Part shown: positions 33,940-42,439 of the stretch, in pieces
How the letters are laid out: every line of letters starts with the position of its first letter
Position numbering within the stretch: the stretch's first letter is position 1
From: Oligoflexia bacterium
GTDB taxonomy: Bacteria; Bdellovibrionota_G; JALEGL01
Assembly: GCA_035326705.1 (NCBI GenBank)
Contig: DAOLES010000004.1
Location: 59,208 to 123,207 of the forward strand
Direction of reading: 5' to 3'
DNA length: 64,000 nt
Made by a program: the position numbers and the translations under genes
Notes under the pieces: generated by a model
The model's input: only the letters and a program-made list of their open reading frames with translations
Databases searched by the model: none
What the model was told of the DNA's origin: nothing

Positions 33940-34419
33940 ATGAAAAAAATTGGAATTGTTATGTTGTTTCTGACTATAAACATTACATTTGCTTGTGAAT
34001 GCATCTCTTCAGCTTCTTTTTTAGATGCTGCTCAGTCTGTTGAGTTAATTGTAGTTGCTAAAGTCAATAAACATACAAAATTTTCAAAAGAACCAAGTTA
34101 TATTTATAATGATCAAAAATTTCCAATAGAAATGGAGTTAGAAATTATTGACAAGATAAAAGGGGAAGAAGAAAAGAAATATATTTCTGTTCGAGGTGAT
34201 CGTGGAGCAGACTGTCTTCGATATATTATGGATTTTCCAGTAAAAACAGAGTGGGTTTTTGCATTAGTCAGAGATAAAAATTCATATGCAATTGTTAGCT
34301 GTGGAGATTATGCTCTGAAAGTAAAAAATAAAATGGTTTATGGGAGCATTAGCCAAAAAGATAAAGCAAAGAAAAGGTCAATACGTCGATTAAAAAAAGA
34401 GATACGAAATAATTTATAA
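33940..34419 (+). CDS. Small secreted TIMP/netrin-like protein
   Basis: 159 residues from ATG 33940; a longer frame from 33919 lacks the signal context. It has a signal peptide (KKIGIVMLFLTINITFA), then a mature N-terminus beginning CECISSASFLDAAQSVELIVVAKV, abbreviated here to its first motif: a Cys-x-Cys start followed by a strand pattern like the OB-fold N-terminal domain of TIMP or netrin modules. Further cysteines (DCLRYI, VSCGDYAL) could complete the disulfides. The tail is lysine/arginine-rich. The fold assignment is suggestive, not certain; the function is unknown. Confidence 0.72.
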   Translation: MKKIGIVMLFLTINITFACECISSASFLDAAQSVELIVVAKVNKHTKFSKEPSYIYNDQKFPIEMELEIIDKIKGEEEKKYISVRGDRGADCLRYIMDFPVKTEWVFALVRDKNSYAIVSCGDYALKVKNKMVYGSISQKDKAKKRSIRRLKKEIRNNL

Positions 34420-34538
34420 ACACCAGCCAATAAAAATATTGTTATACCATGTTTTTATTTTGCTATTTTATTAAACGAGAAGGCTTAAAGGTGCGACAAA
34501 TCAGGGCTGTTGTTTAAACTGTTTTTTAGTATTATGCT

Positions 34539-34931
34539 ATGACCAGTATGAATAAATACAAAATTCATAAACCAGTTGTACTCTTTGATGGATCATGCAA
34601 TTTATGTAGAGGAAATTTAAAGTGGTTGCATCGCATTGATTTTTTTAAAGTGTTTGATGATGTTCCATATCAAGATAAAGTTGTGCCAACGCTCTTCCCA
34701 GACATAGCCCAAGAACAATTTGAAGAGTCACTGCATGTTATTTTTCCAAACGGTAAAATTTACACAGGCTTTGATGCTTTTAGAGCCGTATTTTTTAAGT
34801 CTCCTTGGATGTTTTTTTTGGCACTTTTGCTTAGTATTCCTCCACTACCATGGCTAGGCAGAAAGCTATATCCCTATGTAGCCAAAAACCGGTATAAAAT
34901 AGCTGGACAATGTTCATTGCCAAAAAAATAA
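34539..34931 (+). CDS. DCC-family thiol-disulfide oxidoreductase-like protein (DUF393)
   Basis: 130 residues. The family signature is at the start: VVLFDGSCNLCRGNLKWL (DxxCxxC). The C-terminal half is hydrophobic (WMFFLALLLSIPPLPWLGRKLY) and ends YKIAGQCSLPKK. DCC proteins are thioredoxin-like, often membrane-associated and poorly characterised. It is preceded by about 120 bases of A+T-rich DNA and followed by the oppositely oriented tRNA-Trp gene. Confidence 0.9.
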   Translation: MTSMNKYKIHKPVVLFDGSCNLCRGNLKWLHRIDFFKVFDDVPYQDKVVPTLFPDIAQEQFEESLHVIFPNGKIYTGFDAFRAVFFKSPWMFFLALLLSIPPLPWLGRKLYPYVAKNRYKIAGQCSLPKK

Positions 34932-34978
34932 GCCAAGATAATTCCAGGGACAGCTGCCGGAGTTTTAATTGTAAAAAA

Positions 34979-35054
34979 TGGCAGGCGAGACAGGACTCGA
35001 ACCTGCAACCCTCGGCTTTGGAGACCGATGCTCTACCAATTGAGCCACTCGCCT
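34979..35054 (-). tRNA. tRNA-Trp (anticodon CCA)
   Basis: Read on the minus strand, a full cloverleaf is visible. The acceptor stem AGGCGAG/CTCGCCT closes 35054-35048 with 34989-34983. The D-arm is GCTCAATTGGTAGAGC. The anticodon loop CTCCAAA, with anticodon CCA, lies between TCGGT and GCCGA. The T-arm is GCAGGTTCGAGTCCTGT. The discriminator is G, and the 3' CCA is encoded (34981-34979). Confidence 0.97.
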
Positions 35055-35322
35055 GAGTGAGCAAAATTTAAAGTCTTTGCTATAGACTAGGCTGAGGGTT
35101 TACCCTCGCCATGTTGCCGTAAGGCAACCCAAAAAACGGCGGAGCTCGGTGCGCAGCAATTGAGCAACTCGCCTACAGCTTTAAAATTGATAAAGTATAA
35201 AAAATTTATTCAATCTTAAAAAACCTCTATTACAATCGAATGCAATAAAGATCAATGATAAAAACATCTTTATTTACATGCTTATCGTGTGTATGCTGGG
35301 CGTTTTCTTTAGGAGTTTAGTG
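35055..35322. repeat. tRNA 5'-end repeat with two hairpins beside tRNA-Trp
   Basis: CAATTGAGCAACTCGCCT (35157-35174) repeats the tRNA gene's CAATTGAGCCACTCGCCT (35037-35054) with one mismatch, exactly 120 bases away. Between them are two hairpins: GGC-GAGGG/CCCTC-GCC (35090-35110) and GTTGCC-GTAA-GGCAAC (35113-35128). The rest up to the MATE gene start is A+T-rich leader, without a gene. Confidence 0.6.
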
Positions 35323-36663
35323 ATGTTGGTTCATTTATTAAAAGATGTCATAAAAATTTTAAAATTTTCAGCGCCCTTGATTTTTGCCAGTTTGTTACAA
35401 ATGGCCATGGGGATTATTGATAATATGGTGGTGGGACACTATTCCACCCAAGCTTTGGCCAGCATGGCAGTGGCGCATGGTATTTTTATTGTGTTCTTTC
35501 TGCTGGGATTGGGGGTGCTTTTGGCCTTACGTTCCTTGATTGCCCAGGCCTATGCGGCAGAACAAAAAGAAATTATTGGTCAGTATGTCTGTCAGGGCAT
35601 ATTGTTATGTATTCCGTTTACATTGATCACATGGCTGGCGTTTTATGCTTATGAGCCCATCTTGACCTGGGCCAAGCAAGATCCCAGTTTGTTTCATTAT
35701 GCAGGAGATTATTTAAAAGTTTTGGCATTAAGTATTCCAGCTGTTTTTGCCTTTATTACTTTACGCCAATTAACTGAAGGTTTGGGTGATTTAAAAATAT
35801 CCATGTGGATTGCTCTAGGCGGAGCATTGCTCAATATACCTTTTGACTTGCTTTTTGTTTTTGGTTATGGACCCATCCCCACTATGGGAGCTTCTGGGGC
35901 TGCACTAACCACAACGGTGTTAAACTACTTAATGTTGGGTGCTTTATTACGCTACATCTTAAAGGGTAAAAAGTATCAAGATTTGTTTTTGTTCCGCAAA
36001 GATGCCTGGTTGTGTTTGTCTCGCTGTAAAGATATTTTAAATATAGGGTTGCCTTTAGCGGGTGTCCGTTTGGGTGAAGTGGGCTTTTTTATTTATTCTA
36101 TGTTGCTTATGGGTTGGTTGGGAGTGAACACCTTGGCCAGTCATCAAGTGGCTATCAATGCTGCATCGGTAAGTTTTATGATTCCTATGGGGATATCTAT
36201 GGCCATGACGGTTTGGATTGGCCGTGAAGAAGGTAAAAAAAATCTAGAAGGCGTGCGTTACTTTGGCTGGTTGGGCTTTTTAACCGGACTTTTGGTGATG
36301 TTGCCAGGCGCATTTGTATTTTGGTTTTTTCCTGAACCAGTTGCGGCTTTGTTTACCAGTGATGTTCAAGTGATCAAAGATGCAGCCATACTTTTGCATT
36401 ATGCAGCCATTTTCCAAATTTTTGATGGGACTCAAGTCATGGGAGTAGGAATTTTACAAGGGGTGAATGATACCAAGATTCCCTTTCTTGTGATTATGAT
36501 TACTTTCTGGTTGATTGGGGCGCCGTTAAGTTACTATGCAGCCTTTACCTTGGGCTTTGGCGGACAGGGAGTATGGGGTGTGTTGATCTTGGCTTTGGCT
36601 TTAACGTCTTTAGCGCATATGTTGCGTTTTGCTTTGGTGTTGAGAAAAAAAACACATGCTTGA
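35323..36663 (+). CDS. MATE-family multidrug/Na+ antiporter
   Basis: 446 residues from ATG 35323, preceded by TAGGAG; the open frame begins at 35278. It has twelve predicted membrane helices in two homologous halves, with MATE features: APLIFASLLQMAMGIIDNMVVGH in helix 1 (core residues only), LRQLTEGLGD, and in the second half LGVNTLASHQVAINAASVSFMIPMGIS (abridged) and GILQGVNDTKIPFLV. It resembles NorM-type transporters, which export cationic drugs or metabolites in exchange for Na+ or H+. It is transcribed alone and converges with the metalloprotease gene. Confidence 0.95.
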   Translation: MLVHLLKDVIKILKFSAPLIFASLLQMAMGIIDNMVVGHYSTQALASMAVAHGIFIVFFLLGLGVLLALRSLIAQAYAAEQKEIIGQYVCQGILLCIPFTLITWLAFYAYEPILTWAKQDPSLFHYAGDYLKVLALSIPAVFAFITLRQLTEGLGDLKISMWIALGGALLNIPFDLLFVFGYGPIPTMGASGAALTTTVLNYLMLGALLRYILKGKKYQDLFLFRKDAWLCLSRCKDILNIGLPLAGVRLGEVGFFIYSMLLMGWLGVNTLASHQVAINAASVSFMIPMGISMAMTVWIGREEGKKNLEGVRYFGWLGFLTGLLVMLPGAFVFWFFPEPVAALFTSDVQVIKDAAILLHYAAIFQIFDGTQVMGVGILQGVNDTKIPFLVIMITFWLIGAPLSYYAAFTLGFGGQGVWGVLILALALTSLAHMLRFALVLRKKTHA

Positions 36664-36683
36664 AATAATTCATACTTACGTTT

Positions 36684-38069
36684 TTAACTTTGTTTAAAAA
36701 ATATTTTGTAGCTTAAGCTGCGCAAAGGTTTTTCACCATGCTTGGTTTTAATATCTATGGTTTGTAAGTGTGAAGGATAAAGGTCTAGCTTAAGAAAATA
36801 CATGCCGTTGGGTAAAATTTTTCCAACCTGACCGTCCCAAGTAAACTGGCCTTTGTTTTGTGAAGTTTGTTGGTAAGTATCCAATACATGTTCAGACATT
36901 TTTCTTCCCGATAGGTCAACGATAGTTAAATATGCTTTTAAGCTGACTTCATCTTGCGTGGATACGATAATGGTAAGGGTCTCACCGCTGTTGGGTACAA
37001 AAGCGTTAGGATAAACAGTGTCAAGACTGTACACCGTTTCACTGATAACACCTGTACGATAATCTAAACCAGCATTCATCACTGCGATTTGTCCAGAACT
37101 AAAGTGAAGACCGCAGGCATCAGGTGAATAGGACATGATATTGGCCATGTCAGGTTCATACGGGTCACCCAAGCTATCATGAGTCTCTTCACCGATATAA
37201 CTGCAAGTTACGGTCAGAGGTGATTCATTGATAATATTGATATCCACATAAGTGTTGTACAAGCCTGGATCGGCAGGTGTATCACAAAGGTTATCTCCAC
37301 GGTACATGCAGTTATTAGGTTCCCGGTTGACCAGTTCAAAAATAGGCTTGTCGCGAGGGCGGGTCCATAAAAAGTCATGGGTATGGCGAGCATTAAAAAA
37401 ATGACCTATTTCATGCGCCAAGGTTCCAATTAAACTGTCATTGGGATTTAAACCACTGACATGGGCCAAGTCATCATGCAATTTTACACATGTTCTATCT
37501 TCTTGAGCAACCGTTGCTTCTGTAGCAATACTGATACCTTGTTGAGGATGGTAGAGATAGGAGCTGCTTCCACAAACGGTATTTTCAATACGATTAACAA
37601 AAAAGATGTTGAGTTTGTGTTTATGGGTATCAACTGAGTTGGCGTGATTTTTATAAAGTATAAAGTCTTCATCAGAATGAGAAGACAATTCAAAAAATGA
37701 ACTATCGTTAACGGTGTTAAACTCAATGCTATCCATTGCAAATTGCACGCGAGAACCGCTAAGATCAAAATACTGGGCAGCTCTTTGAAAAACTCTCCGC
37801 GCTTCAGATTCTGTGATACTTACTTGACCATTTTCAGATTCGACAGCATGCAAAACAACAGGGACCTTGTTGTTTGCATCTAAGTGTATTCTGTACACAG
37901 GCTCTTCTCTAAAAGATACTTGATTGGGGTCATTTAAACTCTCAATAAAAGCATCCAGTAATTGGCCATCTTCATGAGTTGTTGTGCACTGGGCATGGAT
38001 TTGATTTTGAGCGTAAGCAACCCAACTCAAACAAAAAACAGTTAAAATAATGATATACTTTGTAATCAT
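36684..38069 (-). CDS. Secreted M43-type metalloprotease with FlgD-like C-terminal domain
   Basis: 461 residues from ATG 38069, preceded by AAAGG. Signal peptide (YIIILTVFCLSWVAYAQ). The catalytic domain has the zinc motif HEIGHFFNARH and the pappalysin/cytophagalysin Met-turn ANIMSYSPD, plus the cysteine-bearing CMYRGDNLCDTPADP region typical of M43. After the protease, ~90 residues look like a FlgD-Ig or sorting-tail domain (YPNAFVPNSGE, IVDLSGRKMSE, FTWDGQVG, LPNGMYFLKL). In Bacteroidota such tails direct type IX secretion. Here it may be structural or a sign of transfer. It should cut extracellular proteins. Confidence 0.9.
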   Translation of the reverse strand: MITKYIIILTVFCLSWVAYAQNQIHAQCTTTHEDGQLLDAFIESLNDPNQVSFREEPVYRIHLDANNKVPVVLHAVESENGQVSITESEARRVFQRAAQYFDLSGSRVQFAMDSIEFNTVNDSSFFELSSHSDEDFILYKNHANSVDTHKHKLNIFFVNRIENTVCGSSSYLYHPQQGISIATEATVAQEDRTCVKLHDDLAHVSGLNPNDSLIGTLAHEIGHFFNARHTHDFLWTRPRDKPIFELVNREPNNCMYRGDNLCDTPADPGLYNTYVDINIINESPLTVTCSYIGEETHDSLGDPYEPDMANIMSYSPDACGLHFSSGQIAVMNAGLDYRTGVISETVYSLDTVYPNAFVPNSGETLTIIVSTQDEVSLKAYLTIVDLSGRKMSEHVLDTYQQTSQNKGQFTWDGQVGKILPNGMYFLKLDLYPSHLQTIDIKTKHGEKPLRSLSYKIFFKQS

Positions 38070-38188
38070 AGAAACACCTTTTAAAAATTTAAAACTTTTT
38101 AGCATTAAATTGCGCATAATGTCAATTACAGTTTGTTTTACTATAGCGTTATCGTAAAGAAGAAATCTGAATCAAGATTTTTTTAAAA

Positions 38189-39151
38189 TTAAGGATAACA
38201 ACCTAAATCTTGAGCAATGCCTAAGGCTGCGCGTTCACCCAAACGATCTATGCCGTTGGCATTGAGATGAATATAGTCACCTGTATGATGAAAATGTTGT
38301 GGGTCCAAATCTGATCGTGAGTTAGGGTAAACCAAAACAAATTGTTTGGGCATTTCTTGCGCCAGTTCTTGTTGTACTTCTTCCAATAAATCAACACCAG
38401 AAATAAACGTATCCTCACTGGCAAGATCATGCATGATGCTGGCATACACTTTTTTGGCTCCAGTCTGAGCAATCATATCTAAGATGTGTCCACGCAATTG
38501 CTGTTTAAAGTTGGCTTTGCTTATATCACCACTATTTAAAGCAAAGGCATCGTATTCACCGGCATACATGTAAATATAAACCTCAGCATTAGGCAGTGCT
38601 GCTCGGGCTTGATTGACTTTTGCGTAACCCGCTTCAAGCCCAGGCCAAGAAGAATTGTTAATCCAGTATTTATCGGGTTCACTGCTAAGCGCAGCTTGCA
38701 TGGTTAATGATGTTGCTCCGCGGTATATCGGTACAGCAATCACTTTTTTATTGGTCAATTCATGGTAGGTTTTAGCAAACATATAATACCAACTGTGGTA
38801 TTTGGATTCTGCCAAAACATAGTTTGGGTAGCCTGGAACATTGTACTCACCAATGCCAGTGCCATTGCTTTCATCATAAGGAATAAGACCAGAAGATGTT
38901 TTAAACTCCATGGCAATCGATTCAGGTAAACGTTTCCCAGGGGTGTAAGAAGACTGGGATTCTTCACCTTGAATGTTGCTTTGACCATGTGCAATCCAAA
39001 TCTGTGGTTTTTCATCTAAGCAGTTTGCCTTAAACGATGAATTTTTTGATGCACCGTTACACTTGGTTTGATTGAGAACGCAAAAAAGAAAAAGAGATAA
39101 AGTAATTTTTTTAGAGTTACAGAAAAATTTATTTCTGTTTAAGCTAAGCAT
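38189..39151 (-). CDS. Secreted SGNH/sialate O-acetylesterase-like hydrolase
   Basis: About 320 residues from ATG 39151; earlier in-frame starts (39184, 39190) overlap the sigma-factor gene. Signal sequence (KKITLSLFLFCVLNQTKC). Block I is IWIAHGQSNIQGEE with the nucleophile Ser in GQSN, as in the carbohydrate acetylesterase (SASA) group. The C-terminal HTGDYIHLNANGIDRLG supplies the Asp-x-x-His of the triad. The middle has VYIYMYAGEYDA, corresponding to the oxyanion region. It probably removes acetyl groups from polysaccharide outside the cell. It follows the sigma-factor gene with little or no gap. Confidence 0.82.
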   Translation of the reverse strand: MLSLNRNKFFCNSKKITLSLFLFCVLNQTKCNGASKNSSFKANCLDEKPQIWIAHGQSNIQGEESQSSYTPGKRLPESIAMEFKTSSGLIPYDESNGTGIGEYNVPGYPNYVLAESKYHSWYYMFAKTYHELTNKKVIAVPIYRGATSLTMQAALSSEPDKYWINNSSWPGLEAGYAKVNQARAALPNAEVYIYMYAGEYDAFALNSGDISKANFKQQLRGHILDMIAQTGAKKVYASIMHDLASEDTFISGVDLLEEVQQELAQEMPKQFVLVYPNSRSDLDPQHFHHTGDYIHLNANGIDRLGERAALGIAQDLGCYP

Positions 39152-39161
39152 AAAGCAGGCT

Positions 39162-40079
39162 TTAATCTTTTTTAAGATACACATCCCCAACAGCTGGCAA
39201 AAGATGCTTTTTCAGCTTATCCATCAAACGTGATTCAATTTGCCGAACACGTTCACGCGTAACACCAAAATCTTGACCAATGGCTTCTAAGGTCATGGGT
39301 TCATCACTGAGTAAGCGTTTATCCAACAGCAAGCGTTCACGTGGTTTCAGATCATCATAAATGCTATCAAGTTTACCCTTAACAATTTCAGATAAATCAT
39401 AAGAAACCAACTGACTTTCAATATCAGAAGATTCGTCTTCAAGGGTGTCACCAAAAGAACGTTTTTCATCACCTTCATTGCTCAGGGGTTGGTCAAGACT
39501 AATGTCTTTGCTTTGGATTCTGGCCATGGTGGCTACAAAATCTTCTTCTTCCATATCCAAAGCTGCTGCTAGCTGTTTATTGGTAGGGGCGGTTCCAGGG
39601 CTCATGGCAGCCACTTCTTTACGGGCTTTTTGTAAAGAGCTAAATAGTTTGCGTTGGGCACGTGTGGTTCCAGTTCTAACAATGCTCCATGAACGCAAAA
39701 CAAAAGCCTGAATATAGGCTCTGATCCACCAAACTGCATAGGAGATCAGTCTAAAGCCTTTTTCTGGATCGTACTTTTGTACGGCATGCATTAACCCCAA
39801 ATTACCTTCTTGAATCAACTCAGACATGTTGACCCCGTATTTGGCATATTCGCGGGCAATTTTAACCACAAAACGTAGGTTAGAAATCACCAGTTTTTCA
39901 GCAGCATCCCTGTCTTTATGTTTGTACCAACGCATGGCCAAATCATATTCTTCTTCACGAGACAAAACGGGAAATTGTCCAATTTCCTGCATATAATGAT
40001 CAATGCCAGAGTGTAGGCTGGGTAAATTACTGGGTTTTTTCTTAACTACCGGTGCGTCGGTCATGGTGGATGGTAACAT
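39162..40079 (-). CDS. rpoH: RNA polymerase sigma-32 (RpoH-type) factor
   Basis: 305 residues. Sigma region 1.2-2 is IDHYMQEIGQFPVLSREEE, then core-binding region 2.1-2.2 LIQEGNLGLMHAV and -10 recognition region 2.4 YAVWWIRAYIQAFVLRSWSI. The RpoH box TTRAQRKLFSSL is present, as is region 4 with the TLEAIGQDFGVTRERVRQIE helix-turn-helix. Length and the QRKLF box separate it from RpoD. It should direct polymerase to heat-shock promoters. FtsH, which degrades sigma-32 in E. coli, is encoded 2.4 kb away, along with HtrA. The start could be ATG 40079 or ATG 40064. Confidence 0.88.
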   Translation of the reverse strand: MLPSTMTDAPVVKKKPSNLPSLHSGIDHYMQEIGQFPVLSREEEYDLAMRWYKHKDRDAAEKLVISNLRFVVKIAREYAKYGVNMSELIQEGNLGLMHAVQKYDPEKGFRLISYAVWWIRAYIQAFVLRSWSIVRTGTTRAQRKLFSSLQKARKEVAAMSPGTAPTNKQLAAALDMEEEDFVATMARIQSKDISLDQPLSNEGDEKRSFGDTLEDESSDIESQLVSYDLSEIVKGKLDSIYDDLKPRERLLLDKRLLSDEPMTLEAIGQDFGVTRERVRQIESRLMDKLKKHLLPAVGDVYLKKD

Positions 40080-40144
40080 AACCTGTATAGGTTTTTTGTC
40101 AAGGGCTGTCTGTGGGCCTAAAATGGGTGAATTGGCAGCAAGCC

Positions 40145-40645
40145 TTAAGCAGTGTTTTCGAGTTTTTGCAAATAATCCTGAGCTTGTTGGAGCCGTAACT
40201 CAGAAAAACATTGGATGCCCGCTTGACTCAGAGCTGCTGCGGTTGTTCCCATGCCTTCAATTTTGCTTCCATTAAACTTGCCATTGTAAACTTTTTGACT
40301 GCCACAAGAGGGGCTCCCAGCTTTAAGAATGGCCAGTTTAATTTGATATTTTTTGCACAGATCAAGAGCAATCTGAGCACCTGCCAAAAATGCTTGGGTA
40401 AAATTATCACCTGTTTGGCTGACAACTTTAGCTTCACCCTTGAGAACTGCCAAGCCAGAACCGTCACCTTTAATTTCACAAGCCGGTCTGGGTACCGGCA
40501 AACCACCAGCCACTTCTGGGCATAAAACAACACATCTTCCCTCTGCTTGCCATTGGTCAAAAATTGTGTGCTCAACTTTATTATCGGTTCCTAAGTAATT
40601 AACTTTTTCACCTAACAAACAAGCACTGACCAAGATTTTTTCCAT
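40145..40645 (-). CDS. DUF523 protein
   Basis: 166 residues with the DUF523 pattern throughout: ILVSACLLGEKVNYLG at the N-terminus, CPEVAGGLPVPRPACEI, GAQIALDL, and LKAGSPSCGSQKVYNGKF. Conserved cysteines (CLLG, CPE, SCGS) suggest a metal or Fe-S site, but no function is established. It is found widely, often alone. It is upstream of rpoH on the same strand, with a 65-base gap. Confidence 0.93.
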   Translation of the reverse strand: MEKILVSACLLGEKVNYLGTDNKVEHTIFDQWQAEGRCVVLCPEVAGGLPVPRPACEIKGDGSGLAVLKGEAKVVSQTGDNFTQAFLAGAQIALDLCKKYQIKLAILKAGSPSCGSQKVYNGKFNGSKIEGMGTTAAALSQAGIQCFSELRLQQAQDYLQKLENTA

Positions 40646-40750
40646 GAGAAAAGCTTAACATTGTTTAGATAAAAAAATAAAAGATTTATTAAAGGTATTT
40701 TTTTGCCATCATTTGTTGAATCCAAATGATGGCAGTGCATCAAGCTCAAT

Positions 40751-42346
40751 TTAATTGATCAAAGTAAAAGCAATAAACTGGCGGCCAAATTTTGGACGTT
40801 CAGTGTACAACAAAACGGACTGATCTTTTTTAAGCTTGCTCACAATTTCTTGGTATTCACTGTTAGACTTTATGGCTTGGTCGTTGATTTTTAAAATAAT
40901 ATCACCTTCACGCAAGCCTTGGTCAAAGACCTTACTGTTGCGATCAATATCCGTAACAAGGACACCTTGCGTACCCTCATCCAGCTTTAATTGTGCCCGC
41001 AAGCTATTGCTTAAGGTTTTTGTAATCAAACCCAAACGATCTGGTTTATCAGCTGGGCTTTCTTCTTTTTCAGGGCTTGGTTCTTTTTGCGCCAACTCTT
41101 CATCATTGGGAAGTTTGCCAATGGTGAGAGAAACATCCAACTCTTTTTTATTGCGCCATAAAGTCAAGTTTACTTTTTTACCCACTTGCAGGTTGGCAAT
41201 TTTTTTAGGCAAGTCATTAAAGTTGATGATGCTTTGACCATCTACCTTCAAAATAACATCTCCAGCTTTAACACCAGCCTTGGCCGCGGGGCTGTCTTTT
41301 TGAACAGAAGAAACCAAAGCACCTCTATTGTTAGGTAAACCCAAAAACTTGGCGTGCTCATCATCTACTTTTTGGATGTAAACCCCCAACCAACCTCGGG
41401 TGACACTGCCTGTCTCTTGTAATTGTGTGATAATATTTTTAGCTAAATTAATAGGGATGGCAAAACCAATGCCTTGTCCAGAAGCAACAATCGCCGTATT
41501 GATACCCACCACTTTGCCTTCTAAGTTAAACAAGGGACCGCCTGAATTGCCGGGATTAATGGATGCATCGGTCTGAATAAAGTTATCATAAGGACCAAAA
41601 CCTATGGTCCGCTCTTTGGCACTGACAATGCCTTGGGTCACGGTGTGTGATAAGCCAAAAGGGTTACCAATGGCTACCACAATTTCACCCACTTGCAATT
41701 GATCAGAATCACCCAAAACCAAAGGTTGTAATTCTTCTTTGGGTTCAATTTTTATTAAGGCCACATCGGTCTTGGGATCAGCTCCCACCAACTTGGCTTT
41801 GTATTCACGATCTTGACCAATGGTCACCGTGATTTCACTGGCTTTTTCTACCACATGGTTGTTGGTGACAATCAGACCATTTTTATTGATGATAAAACCA
41901 GAGCCTAAACTAGGACGCTGAATTTCTTGTTGGGGTTCGCCTTGCTCACCAAAAAAATGTTTAAAAATATCTGAGCCAAAAAACTCTTCAAAAGCATCGT
42001 TGTTTTGTCCATTGGGGCCGCCAAAAAAACGCGGCTGATTTTGTTTGATGATTTGGGTGGTTCCAATATTGACCACACCAGCATCTGAGTTTTTGGCCAC
42101 TTTGATGAAGGTATCAGCAGCAATGGCACCACCTTTCCAAGGAACAGTTAAGGGGGTTGTTTCAGCTTCTTCCACCCAAACTTTATCTTTGCTATCTAAA
42201 GCACCATTTGTTCCAGAGGTGTTTTTTTGTTTGTGCTGAGGCTTCCATTTGTTAAAAAAACTTTGCCCATCTTCACCGCAGCCATTTAGGGCCAAGGTTA
42301 AAAAAAGCGTGAAAAATAAAGGTTTTAGTAGTAGTGAGCGTTTCAT
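40751..42346 (-). CDS. HtrA/DegP-family periplasmic serine protease, lipoprotein form
   Basis: 531 residues from ATG 42346, preceded by GGAAG; the longer open frame from 42388 is rejected. Lipoprotein signal with lipobox LALNGC, so it is membrane-anchored, not free as DegP usually is. Catalytic triad: His in VTNNHVVEKA (~161), Asp in DPKTDVALIKI (~191), Ser in INPGNSGGPL (~267). Two PDZ domains follow (GWLGVYIQ to about 385; LGLITKTLSNSL to the end), separated by a Glu/Pro-rich linker. It degrades or refolds misfolded envelope proteins. It is divergent from ftsH. Confidence 0.94.
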   Translation of the reverse strand: MKRSLLLKPLFFTLFLTLALNGCGEDGQSFFNKWKPQHKQKNTSGTNGALDSKDKVWVEEAETTPLTVPWKGGAIAADTFIKVAKNSDAGVVNIGTTQIIKQNQPRFFGGPNGQNNDAFEEFFGSDIFKHFFGEQGEPQQEIQRPSLGSGFIINKNGLIVTNNHVVEKASEITVTIGQDREYKAKLVGADPKTDVALIKIEPKEELQPLVLGDSDQLQVGEIVVAIGNPFGLSHTVTQGIVSAKERTIGFGPYDNFIQTDASINPGNSGGPLFNLEGKVVGINTAIVASGQGIGFAIPINLAKNIITQLQETGSVTRGWLGVYIQKVDDEHAKFLGLPNNRGALVSSVQKDSPAAKAGVKAGDVILKVDGQSIINFNDLPKKIANLQVGKKVNLTLWRNKKELDVSLTIGKLPNDEELAQKEPSPEKEESPADKPDRLGLITKTLSNSLRAQLKLDEGTQGVLVTDIDRNSKVFDQGLREGDIILKINDQAIKSNSEYQEIVSKLKKDQSVLLYTERPKFGRQFIAFTLIN

Positions 42347-42439
42347 TGTATCTTCCTTAAAAAATAAATCCCCATTAATTGTCAACAAAGCATAGACAAA
42401 TCATCAATACAGCTTATATTAATCCCCCAGGATATTTTT

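Noticed and set aside
34831..35064. 77-codon minus-strand frame over the tRNA-Trp gene
   Set aside because: It overlaps the whole tRNA gene and the end of the DCC gene; no coding signal.
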